From NCBI GenBank assembly GCA_947247005.1, contig OX365948.1, positions 5,766,001-5,830,000 of the forward strand: a stretch of DNA of 64,000 nucleotides, read 5' to 3'. A program made the translations under genes and the position numbers. The DNA comes from Spisula solida (Eukaryota > Mollusca > Bivalvia > Venerida > Mactridae). A model generated the notes under the pieces. That model searched no databases. It was not told where the DNA came from and worked only from the letters and a program-made list of their open reading frames with translations. Below, one piece after another: positions 11,096 through 26,000 of the stretch (position 1 is the first letter of the stretch; the number at the start of each line of letters is the position of its first letter).

Positions 11096-14000
11096 CTGAA
11101 ATGACATACGATTGCTGATCAAAACATACGCGGACATGTGCATGTTGGAAAAGGGAAAACCAGTCTTCCTTCAAACTGGTTACCTGACACGTGGTTTGTT
11201 TGAGTAACGACCGACCTAACTTACCGTTCTAGAGTTTTAGAATATTCGCTACATCATTACGACTACGACGATTTCAGGCGCAAAAATGTTGGTTTGAACC
11301 ATTAATATTATACCTAACTGTTATCAAAACAAGATAAGTGTATAATATAGTTTTTGTAACTGTGTAAAATAGAACCTCGTAAAAGTTTGCGAATCGTATC
11401 TCGGATATACGCCGTCGTATTGCAAGAGTTCTCGAGGCTTATCCCTTAAAACTGGTTCCTGGTTTGACACACAGAATCGTTAATTCATTCCGGGTACATG
11501 TAACTACAGGTCGGTCCGGCGCCCGTAAATAAATTGTGACTGGTAGTCTCCATATCCTTTCCGCTACCATAGCGTACTAATACAGACTGGCCGGGATGGC
11601 CATTTCGGCCTTTCGTAGTTTTCGACCTAAAGGCCCAAAGTCGGGAATTTTGCTGTCATTGGAACACAGGCACCCCAGACTAAAGGATATTACGGGCCCA
11701 AGGTCGTGCCCAGGTTTTTGGGCCCGCTGGTCCCCTTTAAAGAGGACTTTGGACGTAGATTTTCCAAAATTGACATTACTGGTCCTACCCACCATTGCGG
11801 TACGATTCCCTGTGGGATTGCATTAACATTTAGCGCCAAAAAGTTTTTATTTTTCTATTGAAGGATTATAAGGCTAAAAAAGGGGTCAGGATCAGTGGCC
11901 CAAAAGTAGGCATACCAAGCTAAAAAAAATAGTTTTTCGCGCCAGGGTCATTTCCGGTGACCTTTAGTCGAAATGTCGACAATTTTTTCTACTTTCACTT
12001 TGGGCAGGTATGTAGTATCCGGATGTATCGAGTTTTTATCAGTGCTGCAAGTCAATAGTGTCTCAGGGACGGGGTATAGGGACCATATGAATTTCTCATA
12101 GCCCTAAAAAAATCGTGGTAGCGGAAAGGATATCACGAAAATACTGTTGACCAGTGGGACAATATTTCAATTTAATTTTCCAATATTGTAATTTCCGATT
12201 GTAATGGCAATTTGTGGGTTTCGTTCTGTAATTAAATCGTGAATATCTTAAAACTTAGAAAAATCTGAAAAAATAAATACAAAAATCTGTACGTTTATTG
12301 AATTCGTAAATAAATCAGGGTGTGTGTACAGCTAAGTTATAACAAGCTTTTAGTGCATCTGCAAAATATAAAGAAACAACGCTGACATTGGTTTAACATA
12401 AGAGCGAAAAAATGTTACGCAGACCATTGTACATTTTATCAGTGAATGTGAAGCACACTTAAATTGATTAATTTCCTGTAAGGGACATACATAGATTCAA
12501 CTTTACCTTGAGCCATGAACCAACTAGGAAAGATAAAACAGCAAAATGAGAAAGGATTGTCAATTCAATAAAAGACGATGTATAGAAGAGCCATCAAGTA
12601 TGCTTGCTAGTAGCAATATGTACTATGAAAATGTAAAATGATTTGGACTGCAAGTATTTTTACGCCGGTTCTAAAAACCCGAACACTTCCAAAAGCAGGA
12701 ACAGTTTGCTTTCTAGTCTTGTTCCGTTTTAACGTACTGATAGGGGAGGTAATCCATACTATTTGCATTCCAGCTTCTCCCTCTTTTTGCCTCTATCACC
12801 AAAAGGAAGCCAGGAGGCGTGACAATTGTAACTGACAACGCAATTGGTTAAGTAGAAATAGCCAATGCAAACCTGCCTTTCAAAAGCATTCCTCATAAAA
12901 AGATCGAACCAAAAGCTTTAAAAAGCTAACTTTGTAAGGTGTGTGAAGTTGGCTCCGAGATCGTTAATCGAAGATCGACATTCAATACAGACCTAGGTGC
13001 TAATACAGATCCAGCTCTGAAATCGACATTGGCAATATAAGGTGAGCTAATACAGACCCAGTGGCCAATACAGATCCAGCTCTGAGATCGATATTCGCAA
13101 AAAAAGGCCTGTGAATACAGATCTGAGTTTGAATACAGAGCCAGGTCTGACATCGTCATTCGATGTACACCGACGGCGAATACAGACCTAGGACCGAATA
13201 CCGACCCAGCTCTGAGATCGACATTCGCAAAATAATGCCTATGAATACAGATCTGAGTTTCAATACAGAGCCAGGTCTGACATCGTCATTCGATGTACAC
13301 CGACGGCGAATACAGACCTAGGACCGAATACCGACCCAGCTCTGAGATCGACATTCGCAAAATAATGCCTATGAATACAGATCTGAGTTTGAATACAGAG
13401 CCAGGTCTGACATCGTCATTCGATGTACACCGACGGCGAATACAGACCTAGGACCGAATACCGACCCAGCTCTGAGATCGACATTGGCAAAATAATGCCT
13501 GTGAATACAGATCTGAGTTTGAATACAGAGCCAGGTCTGACATCGTCATTCAATGTACACCTACGGCGAATACAGACCTAGGACCGAATACCGACCCAGC
13601 TCTGAGATCGACATTCGCAAAATAATGCCTATGAATACAGATCTGAGTTTGAATACAGAGCCATGTCTGACATCGTCATTCGATGTACACCGACGGCGAA
13701 TACAGACCTAGGACCGAATACCGACCCAGCTCTGAGATCGACATTCGCAAAATAATGCCTATGAATACAGATCTGAGTTTGAATACAGAGCCAGGTCTGA
13801 CATCGTCATTCGATGTACACCGACGGCGAATACAGACCTAGGACCGAATACCGACCCAGCTCTGAGATCGACATTGGCAAAATAATGCCTGTGAATACAG
13901 ATCTGAGTTTGAATACAGAGCCAGGTCTGACATCGTCATTCAATGTACACCTACGGCGAATACAGACCTAGGACCGAATACCGACCCAGCTCTGAGATCG

Positions 14001-17000
14001 ATATTCGCAAAATAAGGCCTGTGAATACAGATCCGAGTTTGAATACAGAGCCAGGTCTGACATCGACATTCGATGTACAACTATGGCGAATACAGACATA
14101 GGATCGAATACCGACCCAGCTCTGACATCGACATTCCATGTAAAGCGACGGCGAATACAGACCTAGGATCGAATACCGACCCAGCTCTGACATCGACATT
14201 CGATGTATAGCGACGGCGAATACAGACCTAGGATCGAATACCGACCCAGCTATAACATCAACATTCGCAAAATAAGGCCTGTGAATACAGACCTAAGTTT
14301 GAATACAGACCCAGGTCTGACATCGTCATTCGATGTACACCTACGGCGAATACAGACCTAGGACCGAATACCGACCCAGCTCTGAGATCGATATTCGCAA
14401 AATAAGGCCTGTGAATACAGATCCGAGTTTGAATACAGAGCCAGGTCTGACATCGACATTCGATGTACAACTATGGCGAATACAGACATAGGATCGAATA
14501 CCGACCCAGCTCTGACATCGACATTCGATGTATAGCGACGGCGAATACAGACATAGGATCGAATACCGACCCAGCTCTGACATCAACATTCGCAAAATAA
14601 GGCCAGAGAATACAGACCTAAGTTTGAATACAGACCCAGGTCTGACATCGTCATTCGATGTACACCTACGGCGAATACAGACCTAGGACCGAATACCGAC
14701 CCAGCTCTGAGATCGATATTCGCAAAATAAGGCCTGTGAATACAGATCCGAGTTTGAATACAGAGCCAGGTCTGACATCGACATTCGATGTACAACTATG
14801 GCGAATACAGACATAGGGTCGAATACCGACCCAGCTCTGACATCGACATTCGATGTATAGCGACGGCGAATACAGACCTAGGATCGAATACCGACCCAGC
14901 TCTGACATCAACATTCGCAAAACAAGGCCTGTGAATACAGACCTAAGTTTGAATACAGACCCAGGTCTGACATCGTCATTCGATGTACACCTACGGCGAA
15001 TACAGACCTAGGACCGAATACCGACCCAGCTCTGAGATCGATATTCGCAAAATAAGGCCTGTGAATACAGATCCGAGTTTGAATACAGAGCCAGGTCTGA
15101 CATCGTCATTCAATGTACACCTACGGCGAATACAGACCTAGGACCGAATACCGACCCAGCTCTTAGATCGACATTCGCAAAATAATGCCTATGAATACAG
15201 ATCTGAGTTTGAATACAGAGCCAGGTCTGACATCGTCATTCGATGTACACCGACGGCGAATACAGACCTAGGACCGAATACCGACCCAGCTCTGAGATCG
15301 ACATTCGCAAAATAATGCCTATGAATACAGATCTGAGTTTGAATACAGAGCCAGGTCTGACATCGTCATTCGATGTACACCGACGGCGAATACAGACCTA
15401 GGACCGAATACCGACCCAGCTCTGAGATCGACATTGGCAAAATAATGCCTGTGAATACAGATCTGAGTTTGAATACAGAGCCAGGTCTGACATCGTCATT
15501 CAATGTACACCTACGGCGAATACAGACCTAGGACCGAATACCGACCCAGCTCTGAGATCGATATTCGCAAAATAAGGCCTGTGAATACAGATCCGAGTTT
15601 GAATACAGAGCCAGGTCTGACATCGACATTCGATGTACAACTATGGCGAATACAGACATAGGATCGAATACCGACCCAGCTCTGACATCGACATTCCATG
15701 TAAAGCGACGGCGAATACAGACCTAGGATCCAATACCGACCCAGCTCTGACATCGACATTCGATGTATAGCGACGGCGAATACAGACCTAGGATCGAATA
15801 CCGACCCAGCTATGACATCAACATTCGCAAAATAAGGCCTGTGAATACAGACCTAAGTTTGAATACAGACCCAGGTCTGACATCGTCATTCGATGTACAC
15901 CTACGGCGAATACAGACCTAGGACCGAATACCGACCCAGCTCTGAGATCGATATTCGCAAAATAAGGCCTGTGAATACAGATCCGAGTTTGAATACAGAG
16001 CCAGGTCTGACATCGACATTCGATGTACAACTATGGCGAATACAGACATAGGATCGAATACCGACCCAGCTCTGACATCGACATTCGATGTATAGCGACG
16101 GCGAATACAGACATAGGATCGAATACCGACCCAGCTCTGACATCAACATTCGCAAAATAAGGCCAGTGAATACAGACCTAAGTTTGAATACAGACCCAGG
16201 TCTGACATCGTCATTCGATGTACACCTACGGCGAATACAGACCTAGGACCGAATACCGACCCAGCTCTGAGATCGATATTCGCAAAATAAGGCCTGTGAA
16301 TACAGATCCGAGTTTGAATACAGAGCCAGGTCTGACATCGACATTCGATGTACAACTATGGCGAATACAGACATAGGGTCGAATACCGACCCAGCTCTCA
16401 CATCGACATTCGATGTATAGCGACGGCGAATAGAGACCTAGGATCGAATACCGACCAAGCTCTGACATCAACATTCGCAAAATAAGGCCTGTGAATACAG
16501 ACCTAAGTTTGAATACAGACCCAGGTCTGACATCGTCATTCGATGTACACCTACGGCGAATACAGACCTAGGACCGAATACCGACCCAGCTCTGAGATCG
16601 ACATTCGCAAAATAATGCCTATGAATACAGATCTGAGTTTGAATACAGAGCCAGGTCTGACATCGTCATTCGATGTACTTCGACGGCGAATACAGACCTA
16701 GGACCGAATACCGACCAGCTCTGAGATCGACATTGGCAAAATAATGCCTGTGAATACAGATCTGAGTTTGAATACAGAGCCAGGTCTGACATCGTCATTC
16801 AATGTACACCTACGGCGAATACAGACCTAGGACCGAATACCGACCCAGCTCTGAGATCGATATTCGCAAAATAAGGCCTGTGAATACAGATCCGAGTTTG
16901 AATACAGAGCCAAGTCTGACATCGACATTCGATGTACAACTATGGCGAATACAGACATAGGATCGAATACCGACCCAGCTCTGACATCGACAATCAATGT

Positions 17001-20000
17001 GTTCCGACGGCGAATACAGACCTAGGATCGAATACCGACCTAGCTCTGACATCGACATTCGACATTCGATGTATACCGACGGCGAATACAGACCTAGGAT
17101 CGAATACCGACCCAGCTCTGAGATCGACATTCACAACATAATGTGGGCGAATACAGATATGAGTTTGAATACAGAGCCAGGTCTGACATCGTTATTCGAT
17201 GTTAACCGACGGCGAATACAGACCTTGGATTCAATACCGACCCAACTATGACTTCGACAATCATTATTTACCGACGGCGAATACAGACCCAAGTGTGAAT
17301 ACAGATCCATCTCTGAGTTCGTCATTCGCAAAATACGTTGAGGGGAATACCGAGCTGGGATGCAATATTACTGACAGCCAGAAACCAAGAAAACAATATA
17401 TTTTACATGCTTTATATTTGTTGTTAAATGCATGAAATCTGTAAAAGCAACATCAATACATACCGTTTTATTTATTTCTTAATTGATAAACTAATAGTGA
17501 ATGACCAATATAAATGAGTTCTAATTAAATACATTCCAAATTTACCATAGTTTTCATTGATTATTTAAAATTTATTTTAAAGGGAAGTAATAAAGCCTTA
17601 ACAATAAACGTCACTGCTACGTATCCACAGTTTAATGCATAGACCGATGACGAATACAGACCTAGGATCGAATACCGACCCAGCTCTGAGATCGACATTC
17701 ACAAAATGTGGTTGGTGAATACAGATCTGAGTTTGAATACAGAGCCAGCTCTGATACCGGCATTCGATATGAAACGACAGCGTATACAGACCTAGAATCG
17801 AATACCGATCAAGCTCTGACATCGACATTCGCGAAATGTGGTTGGTGAATACAGATCTGAGTTTGAATACAGAGCCAGCTCTGACATCGGCATTCGATAT
17901 GAACCGACAGCGAATGCAGACCTAGGATCGATTACCAATCCAGCTCTGAGATCGACATTCGCAATATAAGGTGCGTGAATACATATCTGAGTTTGAATAC
18001 AGAGCCAGGTCTGACATCGACATTCGATGTATACCCACAGCGAATACAGACCTAGGATGCAATACCGACTCAGCTGTGAGATCGACATTCGCGAAATGTG
18101 GTTGGTGAATACAGATCTGAGTTTGAATACAGAGCCAGCTCTGACATCGACATTCGATGTATACCGAGGGCGAATACAGACCTAGGATACAATACCGACT
18201 CAGCTGTGAGATCGACATTCGCGAAATGTGGTTGGTGAATACAGATCTGAGTTTGAATACAGAGCCAGCTCTGACATCGGCATTCGATATGAACCGACAG
18301 CGAATACAGACCTAGGATCGAATACCGATCCAGCTCTGAGATCGACATTCGCAATATAAGGTGCGTGAATACATATCTGAGTTTGAATACAGAGCCAGGT
18401 CTGACATCGACATTCGAGGTATACCCACGGTGAATACAGACCTAGGATCCAATACCGACCCAGCTCTGAGATCGACATTCGCGAAATGAGGTTGGTGAAT
18501 ACAGATTTGAGTTTGAATACAGATCCAAGTCTGACATCGACATTCGATGTAAACCGACATCGAATACAGACCTAGGATCGAATACCGATCCGGCTCTGAG
18601 ATCGACATTCGCTCAATAAGGTTGGTGAATACCGAGCTGCGTTTGTATAAAGAGCCAGCTCTGAAATCGAAATTCGATGTATACTGACGTCGAATACAGA
18701 CCTGCGGTAGAATACCGGTCCAGATCAACTTTGGTAAATAAGGATGGTGAATACCGATCTAAGTTGGAATACAGATCCAGCTATGACATCGACATTCGGT
18801 GTATACAGCCGGCTAATCCAGACCATGGGTCGAAAATCGATCCATTTCCGAGATCGACATTCCCAATATAGGGCCGGTGAATGCCGGTCTCGGGTTGAAT
18901 TACAGAGTCTGAGATCGACATTCGTTGTATCCCGACGGCGAGTTCAGACCTACTATCGAATACCGACCCAGTTCTGAGATCGACATTCGCAATATAAGAC
19001 CGTTGAATACTCAGCTGAGTTTGAATACAGACCCGGCTCTGACATCGACATTCGCTATATATGGCCGTTAAATACCGAGCTGAGTTTGAATACAGAACTA
19101 GGCCTGACATCGACATTCCATTTATCTCGAAGGCTAATGCAGACCAATGTTTGAATAGTGATCCCGCTCTGAGATCGACATTCAATATATTCCGATGTCT
19201 AATGCACACCAAGGTCCGAATGCAGGCAGAGTGCAGACCTAGTGCAGACCGAATGCAAATCAGCTCTGAGAGCGACATTTTTTACATCGGGCATAGCCTC
19301 TATTAGCCAGTCTGCGTTCTGTTGAAATATGGAGTACAAATGAGTGCCTTCACCCGGGTCGCCAGATTAGAAGAAAAGTGCTTTATCCACTAAACCTCGG
19401 AAACAATAATTCAATATATACCTATATCGAATGCAAAACCAGGTCCGAATGCAGACCTAGTTCTTACATTGACATTCGATTTATACCTTCTGCACAAACA
19501 GGCCCTAGGTTGAATATAGCTCCGACTTAAGCAGTATGCAGAACTTACTTTGAATATTTGTGTTCCGTTTGAACAACACAGAGCTTAAAACAACAGTTTA
19601 CGTTTTTCTTCTCTGACCGATTTGAACTAGACGCACTTGACACTCAAGCAGAGAATGTCTACTATCCAGGCCACCTTCTGTCCAAACCCAACTAAGCTGC
19701 TATCCAGGCAATATATTATGTTGCGTGGATATTACTCCTTCTCGAATTGAGCTTAGAGAGTCGTTTTGAGCTTTGTGTTGACATACATTTGTAATTATGT
19801 TTACTTGCGTTCTTAGTAAAAAATAATACGTCACATTCAACCGGGTATGTCCACATTGGATTTTGTAGATTAAATATTTGTACTTCTTCTCAGCCGTTCA
19901 TTGAAATATTTTGTTGCAATGTTATACATACGGTAAAACCAATACCTTTGAGATGCTTAACACCTGATCACATGATCGAGTCGGTCTTTAGAGCGCAGTT

Positions 20001-23000
20001 GAATAATAAACACACTTATGAAATATAACTGGGCCTGATTTGGAGGTGGTTCGAGGTTTCACTGTATGTGTGATGCTGACCTCCTTCATTTTAAAGAATG
20101 ACAAATGATATCATAATTTATAATCTTAAACAGATTGATTTTATTTCCTGCATTTTTTGGAGATCATCAACAACATACACTGAGCGGCTTTGAAAACGGA
20201 ACACTAGTGAAAATCAAGATAACCTTTTTTATTTATTAATATTTCTCAACGAAATTTTGTGTGCGCGTTATCGGCTACCAATGGATTGTACCCCGATGTT
20301 CTGTCCATCTAAATTCGCTACAATGGTGCATTGAACCATGAAATGGATAAAACGAAACACGTAAGAGGAATAGATTGTACAAAAATATACGATGCAATTA
20401 TTATCTTATGTATCCAGTATTCATTAGGCGTTGGTGTCGAAATTCAAGGTCGCAATTATAGTGCAAACACATTAACCTTGTAATCGAACATTCGTTAAAG
20501 CATCATTTAACCGTTTACTAATTGTCAATAACTTAAAATGATATTTGTTTCCATCAGCAGAAAGTATTGCGATTATGTACACGGTATACTATAAACACAA
20601 ATTCTAAATCTCCAACAAGACACGATTATCTCGAGGAAATTGATACTTGTCGTGCAATATCACCCTTGTTACCCTGATAAAACAACATGATTGGATATAC
20701 CCAACATGATTGAAAAATGGCGGATGTATGTTTATATTTTCATCGCATTTTCGACCAATTCTTCAAAATCCACGGGTTTAACCACCTTCTGATGCTGTAT
20801 GAAGATAAACTTGTACATTCCTTCCATGAAACTAAAACTATTTATCCGTATTTTTGTGAATGTGATACACAATACGTTAAAAAGTTAGAAAAATCTGTGT
20901 TGGATTTATTTGACAGTCTATAAAACATATATATTGTTGTTTATTTTGGGTTAAGATCTTTTGTTTATATAGCACATTCATTTCACTATCAGACTTAGTT
21001 TAGGGTAAGTTATTTACATTTTCCGTTTCTACGTGATAACTATTTAAAGTAACCCATGTGTGAAAAATGGATAAAAACCAACATGATTGAGGATAAAGAT
21101 CAACATGATTTATCTTTTAAAGTGGATACTGACCAACATTGAATTTTCATTGATGCACTGCAGTGCGAATTTAATATATAGCTTCAATATTGGAAGAATA
21201 ATGGGATGACCCCAACACGTACGTAGGAGTAGATAACTCTATGAAGTATTTATCGGAAAATATGTCCCTTTTTTCAACTTCGTGCAAATTTGTAAGTTTA
21301 CGTTCAAGGTATTAACCTATAATATCTAAGTGCATGTTCATATTGCTGTGATACTTTGCATACTTGTCAACCGTCTTGACCACAACATCTGCACTCTATC
21401 AAGCATGTTGTTGAATGTTATGCCCCATTTGGACTGATGTACTTAGTTGCTGCCCTACATGCCAGAGGGCATAACGGGCAGTAAGTAAGTACTTAGAAAT
21501 ACAAAAGTTTACAGTTTATGCACACAATTTTAACCTCTTTGATACTTTGCTCACCATCATGACGCCATGACCTCCACATGAATAGGCAACTCTATCAAAT
21601 ATATGTTGAAATTGTGTCCCCTTTTTTAAATTAGAAATGCAATTTGGCACCATTCAAGACATGCTCACAGCGTTTAGCCTGGTCCCCATAATTCACTGTT
21701 CCTATTCCCGGTGAATGTTGCACATTTAGATACATGTGTGAAATTTACCTGTCTTGACTTATTATGAATTTTACCAACATATAGCAGAAAAAAGTATTTA
21801 ACTAGAAATATGTCCACCGGACACGGATGCCCCCGCTAAAAGCTGTCATCAGACACCTAAGTATAAAGCTATGCAAATGGAATAACTTGAAACAAGTTTG
21901 TAATTGCTTAAATGTGACATTTAACAGCAGACAAGAGCTGGGTCTGTAATGCACCTATCAATGTTTTCCCCAAGGGGGGGAGCGGCGGGCATACACGGGA
22001 CTTTTGACAGAAGGCTGTTCCCGATAGGTGGGAATTTGACAGACAGAATAGTGCCGAGTCCAGGGAAATTTTGACGCTGGCCGAAATTTTGATCCCGGGG
22101 GGTATGTAAAGCATCTCCCAGTGAGGGGATTTTGACAAATTGTCCTTGCTCTAGGGCGGGAATTTAGACTTTGAAACAGTAAAAATGTCAAATTCCCCTG
22201 GGTCAGCCCGCCGCCCCCCTCCTTGGGGAATACATTGATAGGTGCATAAGTGTGACCTTTACATTTGAGTCAGGGTGAAAATGCGAATGTAACCAAGTAA
22301 TTTTAAAATCCAGAACGAAATTACAAAAAAACAAAGCAGACCAGAAGCGTATACTTGTGCCTTTTAACTTTAAATCTCTAAGTATGACCTTGACCTTTGC
22401 GTTAGGGACCTGGGTTTTGCGCATGTCACCTCGTCTTGGTGATGTGAACATTTGTGGCAAGTAATATTAATATAAAATAAGAAATGACATAGTTACAGAG
22501 CTGACATGAATCACATGCCTATTTGAGCCTTTTTACCTTCGATCTCTAAGTGTGACCTTTACCTTTGAGCAAGGGACCTAGGTCTTGCGCATAACACGCC
22601 GTTTCGATGTGGTGAACATTTGTACCAAGTGTTATAAATATCCAATAAGAAATGACATTGTTACAGAGCGGACAAGAATCACATGCCTATTTGAGAATTT
22701 TAACTTTTGATCTCTAAGTGTGACCTTGCTCTTTAAGTAAGGTACCTGCGTCTTGCACATGGCACATCACCTTGATGTGGTGAACATTTGTACCAAATAT
22801 TATAAATATCCAATAGGAGATGACAAAAGTACAGAGCGGACACGAATCACATGCCTATTTGAGCCTTTTAACCTTTGACCTCTAAGTGTGACCTTAACCT
22901 TTAAGCTAGGGACCTGGGTTTTGTGCATGGCACATCGTCTTGATGTGGTAAACATTTGTACCAATTTTTGGTAGGCGTAAGCCTCTCTATACTACCATTG

Positions 23001-26000
23001 CCCATTTCTTAATGCAACCTGGACCGCCTTTAGGCTGCTATGTGAATCCGCATTCAAGTAGTTCCAGAAACTGTCAACATTCCCAATACTGCAACATATG
23101 TTTCTTAAAATTTTTAAACTTATTTAATTCAATCAGCAACAATTGTTTATTCTACGATTAACAATTATTGTGAAACTGTTCGTTGAATCGATATTTTTGC
23201 AGATAATCACTCAGCCGGGGAGAATATGAAAATGACGTGTTCATCAAATGTCCCAGCCGTATAGCTATTTTTAGAAACTTCAGACCAGGGCCACGTGATG
23301 GTTTTATCAATGAATCGTATATCGTCATGTTATGCAATCATATGGTGTGGCTATACTAGCCGCTTTCTAGAGATGTCTCACGCTGTGATGGAAGTGATTA
23401 CAAGACGGTACTGTAGAATCTGATAAATAGGCGCGTAGTATTATTTTAAAGCCACTTTTGATATACGCATTCAATACACGTATGACATATACATCAATAT
23501 GCCCCTTTTTACAATTATATAGATACCCAACATGCCTATATAGTCACATATGCCTATTTAGACATTCAAGACAAGATCGGCAGTAAGAAAACGAACATTA
23601 AACGTGTAAAGTCGTTTAAGCTTTAGTAGCAGCAACCAGATCGCCTCCCATCAGCACTCTTAGTGCTTTGATTATTAAATGTCCTAAAAGCATGTGCTAT
23701 AGACTAGGTGTGAAATCCCTTACATTGGGTATGCTCATAAACCTGCTACCACAATTCATGAGCACACTTCTTTAATGTACAATTATTTGTACCTTGAGAA
23801 TCCCATTGGCAAGATTTCAATTGGTAATGTTGGCTTTTATCCACAATCATGTTGGCCAGTATCCTAATAAATTTAACAATCACGTCGGTCAGTATCCAAA
23901 AAATACTATACATGTTTGAATTATTGTTGGTGAGCGTTAATTTATCTAAGATTTTAAAAAATTGAAACGTCCAAATCATAGTTTATACAACTGCCGATAC
24001 TTCCCAAATGATATTCATTACATAAAGTCAAATAAATGAGTTTTACAATGTTTTTAAGTACAAAACTCATTCTCAAATGCAAAATCCACACATTCTTTAA
24101 GGCTTTACATAGTGAAAAATATTACCTATGTGCAAATTGTTTAGTGCAAATAGTACATTTTCTTCATATGTTGATTATGTAATATTGAAATAAACAATCT
24201 GGATAGTTTATATGGAAAATATTGCAAAAACAATGCACTTATCACATTGTTCATGTCGGCCATTTTTCAATCATGTTGGGAATATCCAATCATGTTGTTT
24301 TATCAGGGTAACAAGGGTGAATATATCGATGCATAAAATGTGAGAACTAAGATCATTTGGTTGGACTATAACTGTGGTTTACTTGGTGCATTCATTTCGC
24401 GGCAAACCTGTCTTAATGAAGACAAACTATATAGTACCTGGCCCATATCGTATATAATATATACACAATATGTACGTACATAACAACTAGATGGCCATTC
24501 ACCAAATTGCAAATAACCTTTGCACAATACATGCTAGCAAATGTAGAGTATGATACATATTATAAAATTCGTAAAAACTACTGCATTTTGTTCTAGGTGA
24601 AATAAAAATAACAATTTTGGCTAGCAATTATTATGGTAAGGTATGACCTTAACTGATCGAGGTTTGGAAGCGGATCACCGGCGGTACCAGCGCTATGACT
24701 GGACTTGGAACAAAATAAGGCAGATTAGTAATCGAAAGAATTGATATACATGTTCATAAAATATACAAAAGTAATCCGATTGATTTCAAATTTGCACATT
24801 TTATGCATTTTATACTTGTTTAACTAGTGATATATCAACATTGATGTTTGAAAAGTCTGAATGGCTTTAGCTGTACAGGAAATCTGCCATGTTCCAAATA
24901 CTCTTGAAGACGGCATTTTACTGGTACTATGCCATATACAGTGTTACTGAATTTTGCTGTTGGACGTGTTAAGTGGGAAACTCAAATATGTAGCTATTTT
25001 AAATATCTAAATATGTTGTTTTTTCACAGAACAAATAAATTCAGAATAATTCATCATTTGTCGTTTAAAACTATGTATTTTAGATGTATGACGTCATATC
25101 CCTGATACTATAATACGAACAACAAAAATAAAACAAAGGTGGTAATTTCATGTAAGCACAATTACATGAAAAGGACAACATGTGTGAGTTTTCTTTTTTG
25201 TTTATAATGAGGGTATAACATTACCCCATCCACTTTTTAAAAGTTAGTGTTGAACATAAAAATTCTTGTAAAAATATACATGAGGCAAAAAGGATTAAAA
25301 TCCTCCGACGAAAGAACCATCATGTCATATTCTAGAAATGTTGACATATTCAGAATAAATAAGTGAATAATTAGCTAGTATGCATCCAGTATTCATTAGG
25401 ATGTATGTGTGGTATTTTGGGTTTCGCGTTTGATTCATTTGTATAGCTATAGTTTAAAAATAATTTAGCGGTTTCAAAATTACAGATTGTCATTTATGAG
25501 TACAATGGTACATATTCGAATAATATGAATTTAAATCCAATCCGCCTGAATGACATTTGAAAACAACGCTCAGAAACCGTATGAGCCCATATAACATAAT
25601 TGTATTGCGTAATTATGAGACAAGTATTGTCCAGTGCAATAAAACATGTCCTGTTTGAATATCAATGAACTGAAAACGCATTCATTTTTTACGAAACCGT
25701 TTCCATCTCATTGATATTGACAAATGTCTAGCTGAGAGTAGTAAACCCTCGTAATGAATATCATCTCACACATGGGTCATTAAAATTATGTCAATAAAGT
25801 AATCATTGAAAAAGTACATGTGTTTAAACAATTACAAAAATCACCTTTGTCTATATGCACAAAGTTACAATTTTAAATTGTTTCAAACGTCACATGAGTT
25901 AAGGTGTTATACATATAATCTTTTCACGTCTGCGTCGCTGCATATATAGTACACTAAAGGAACCTTTAGTAAAAATCCACAATCCACCCACAGCAAACTT

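Larger units (their letters stand above)
20661..24319. mobile_element. DNA transposon (3659 bp) with 61-bp terminal inverted repeats
   Basis: Left end 20661-20721 and right end 24259-24319 are reverse complements with one mismatch in 61. They begin CACCCTTGTTACCCTGATAA and are flanked by AATAT on both sides (20656-20660 and 24320-24324), a 5-bp target duplication. The motif CAACATGATTG recurs within the ends and again at about 21078, 21100 and, inverted, near 23848 and 23876, as expected of subterminal transposase-binding sites. No long transposase frame is visible; the 68-codon frame at 20717-20923 has no recognised domain. So it is probably non-autonomous. The superfamily is unclear: CAC ends with a 5-bp duplication do not match one family cleanly. 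Confidence 0.75.

Noticed and set aside
12926..19306. Many overlapping 60-165-codon frames with repeats such as ELGRYSILGLYSP and CIQTQICIH
   Set aside because: They repeat with the 65/130-bp satellite, change frame between units, occur on both strands and in both arms, and show no start, splice or codon-bias support.
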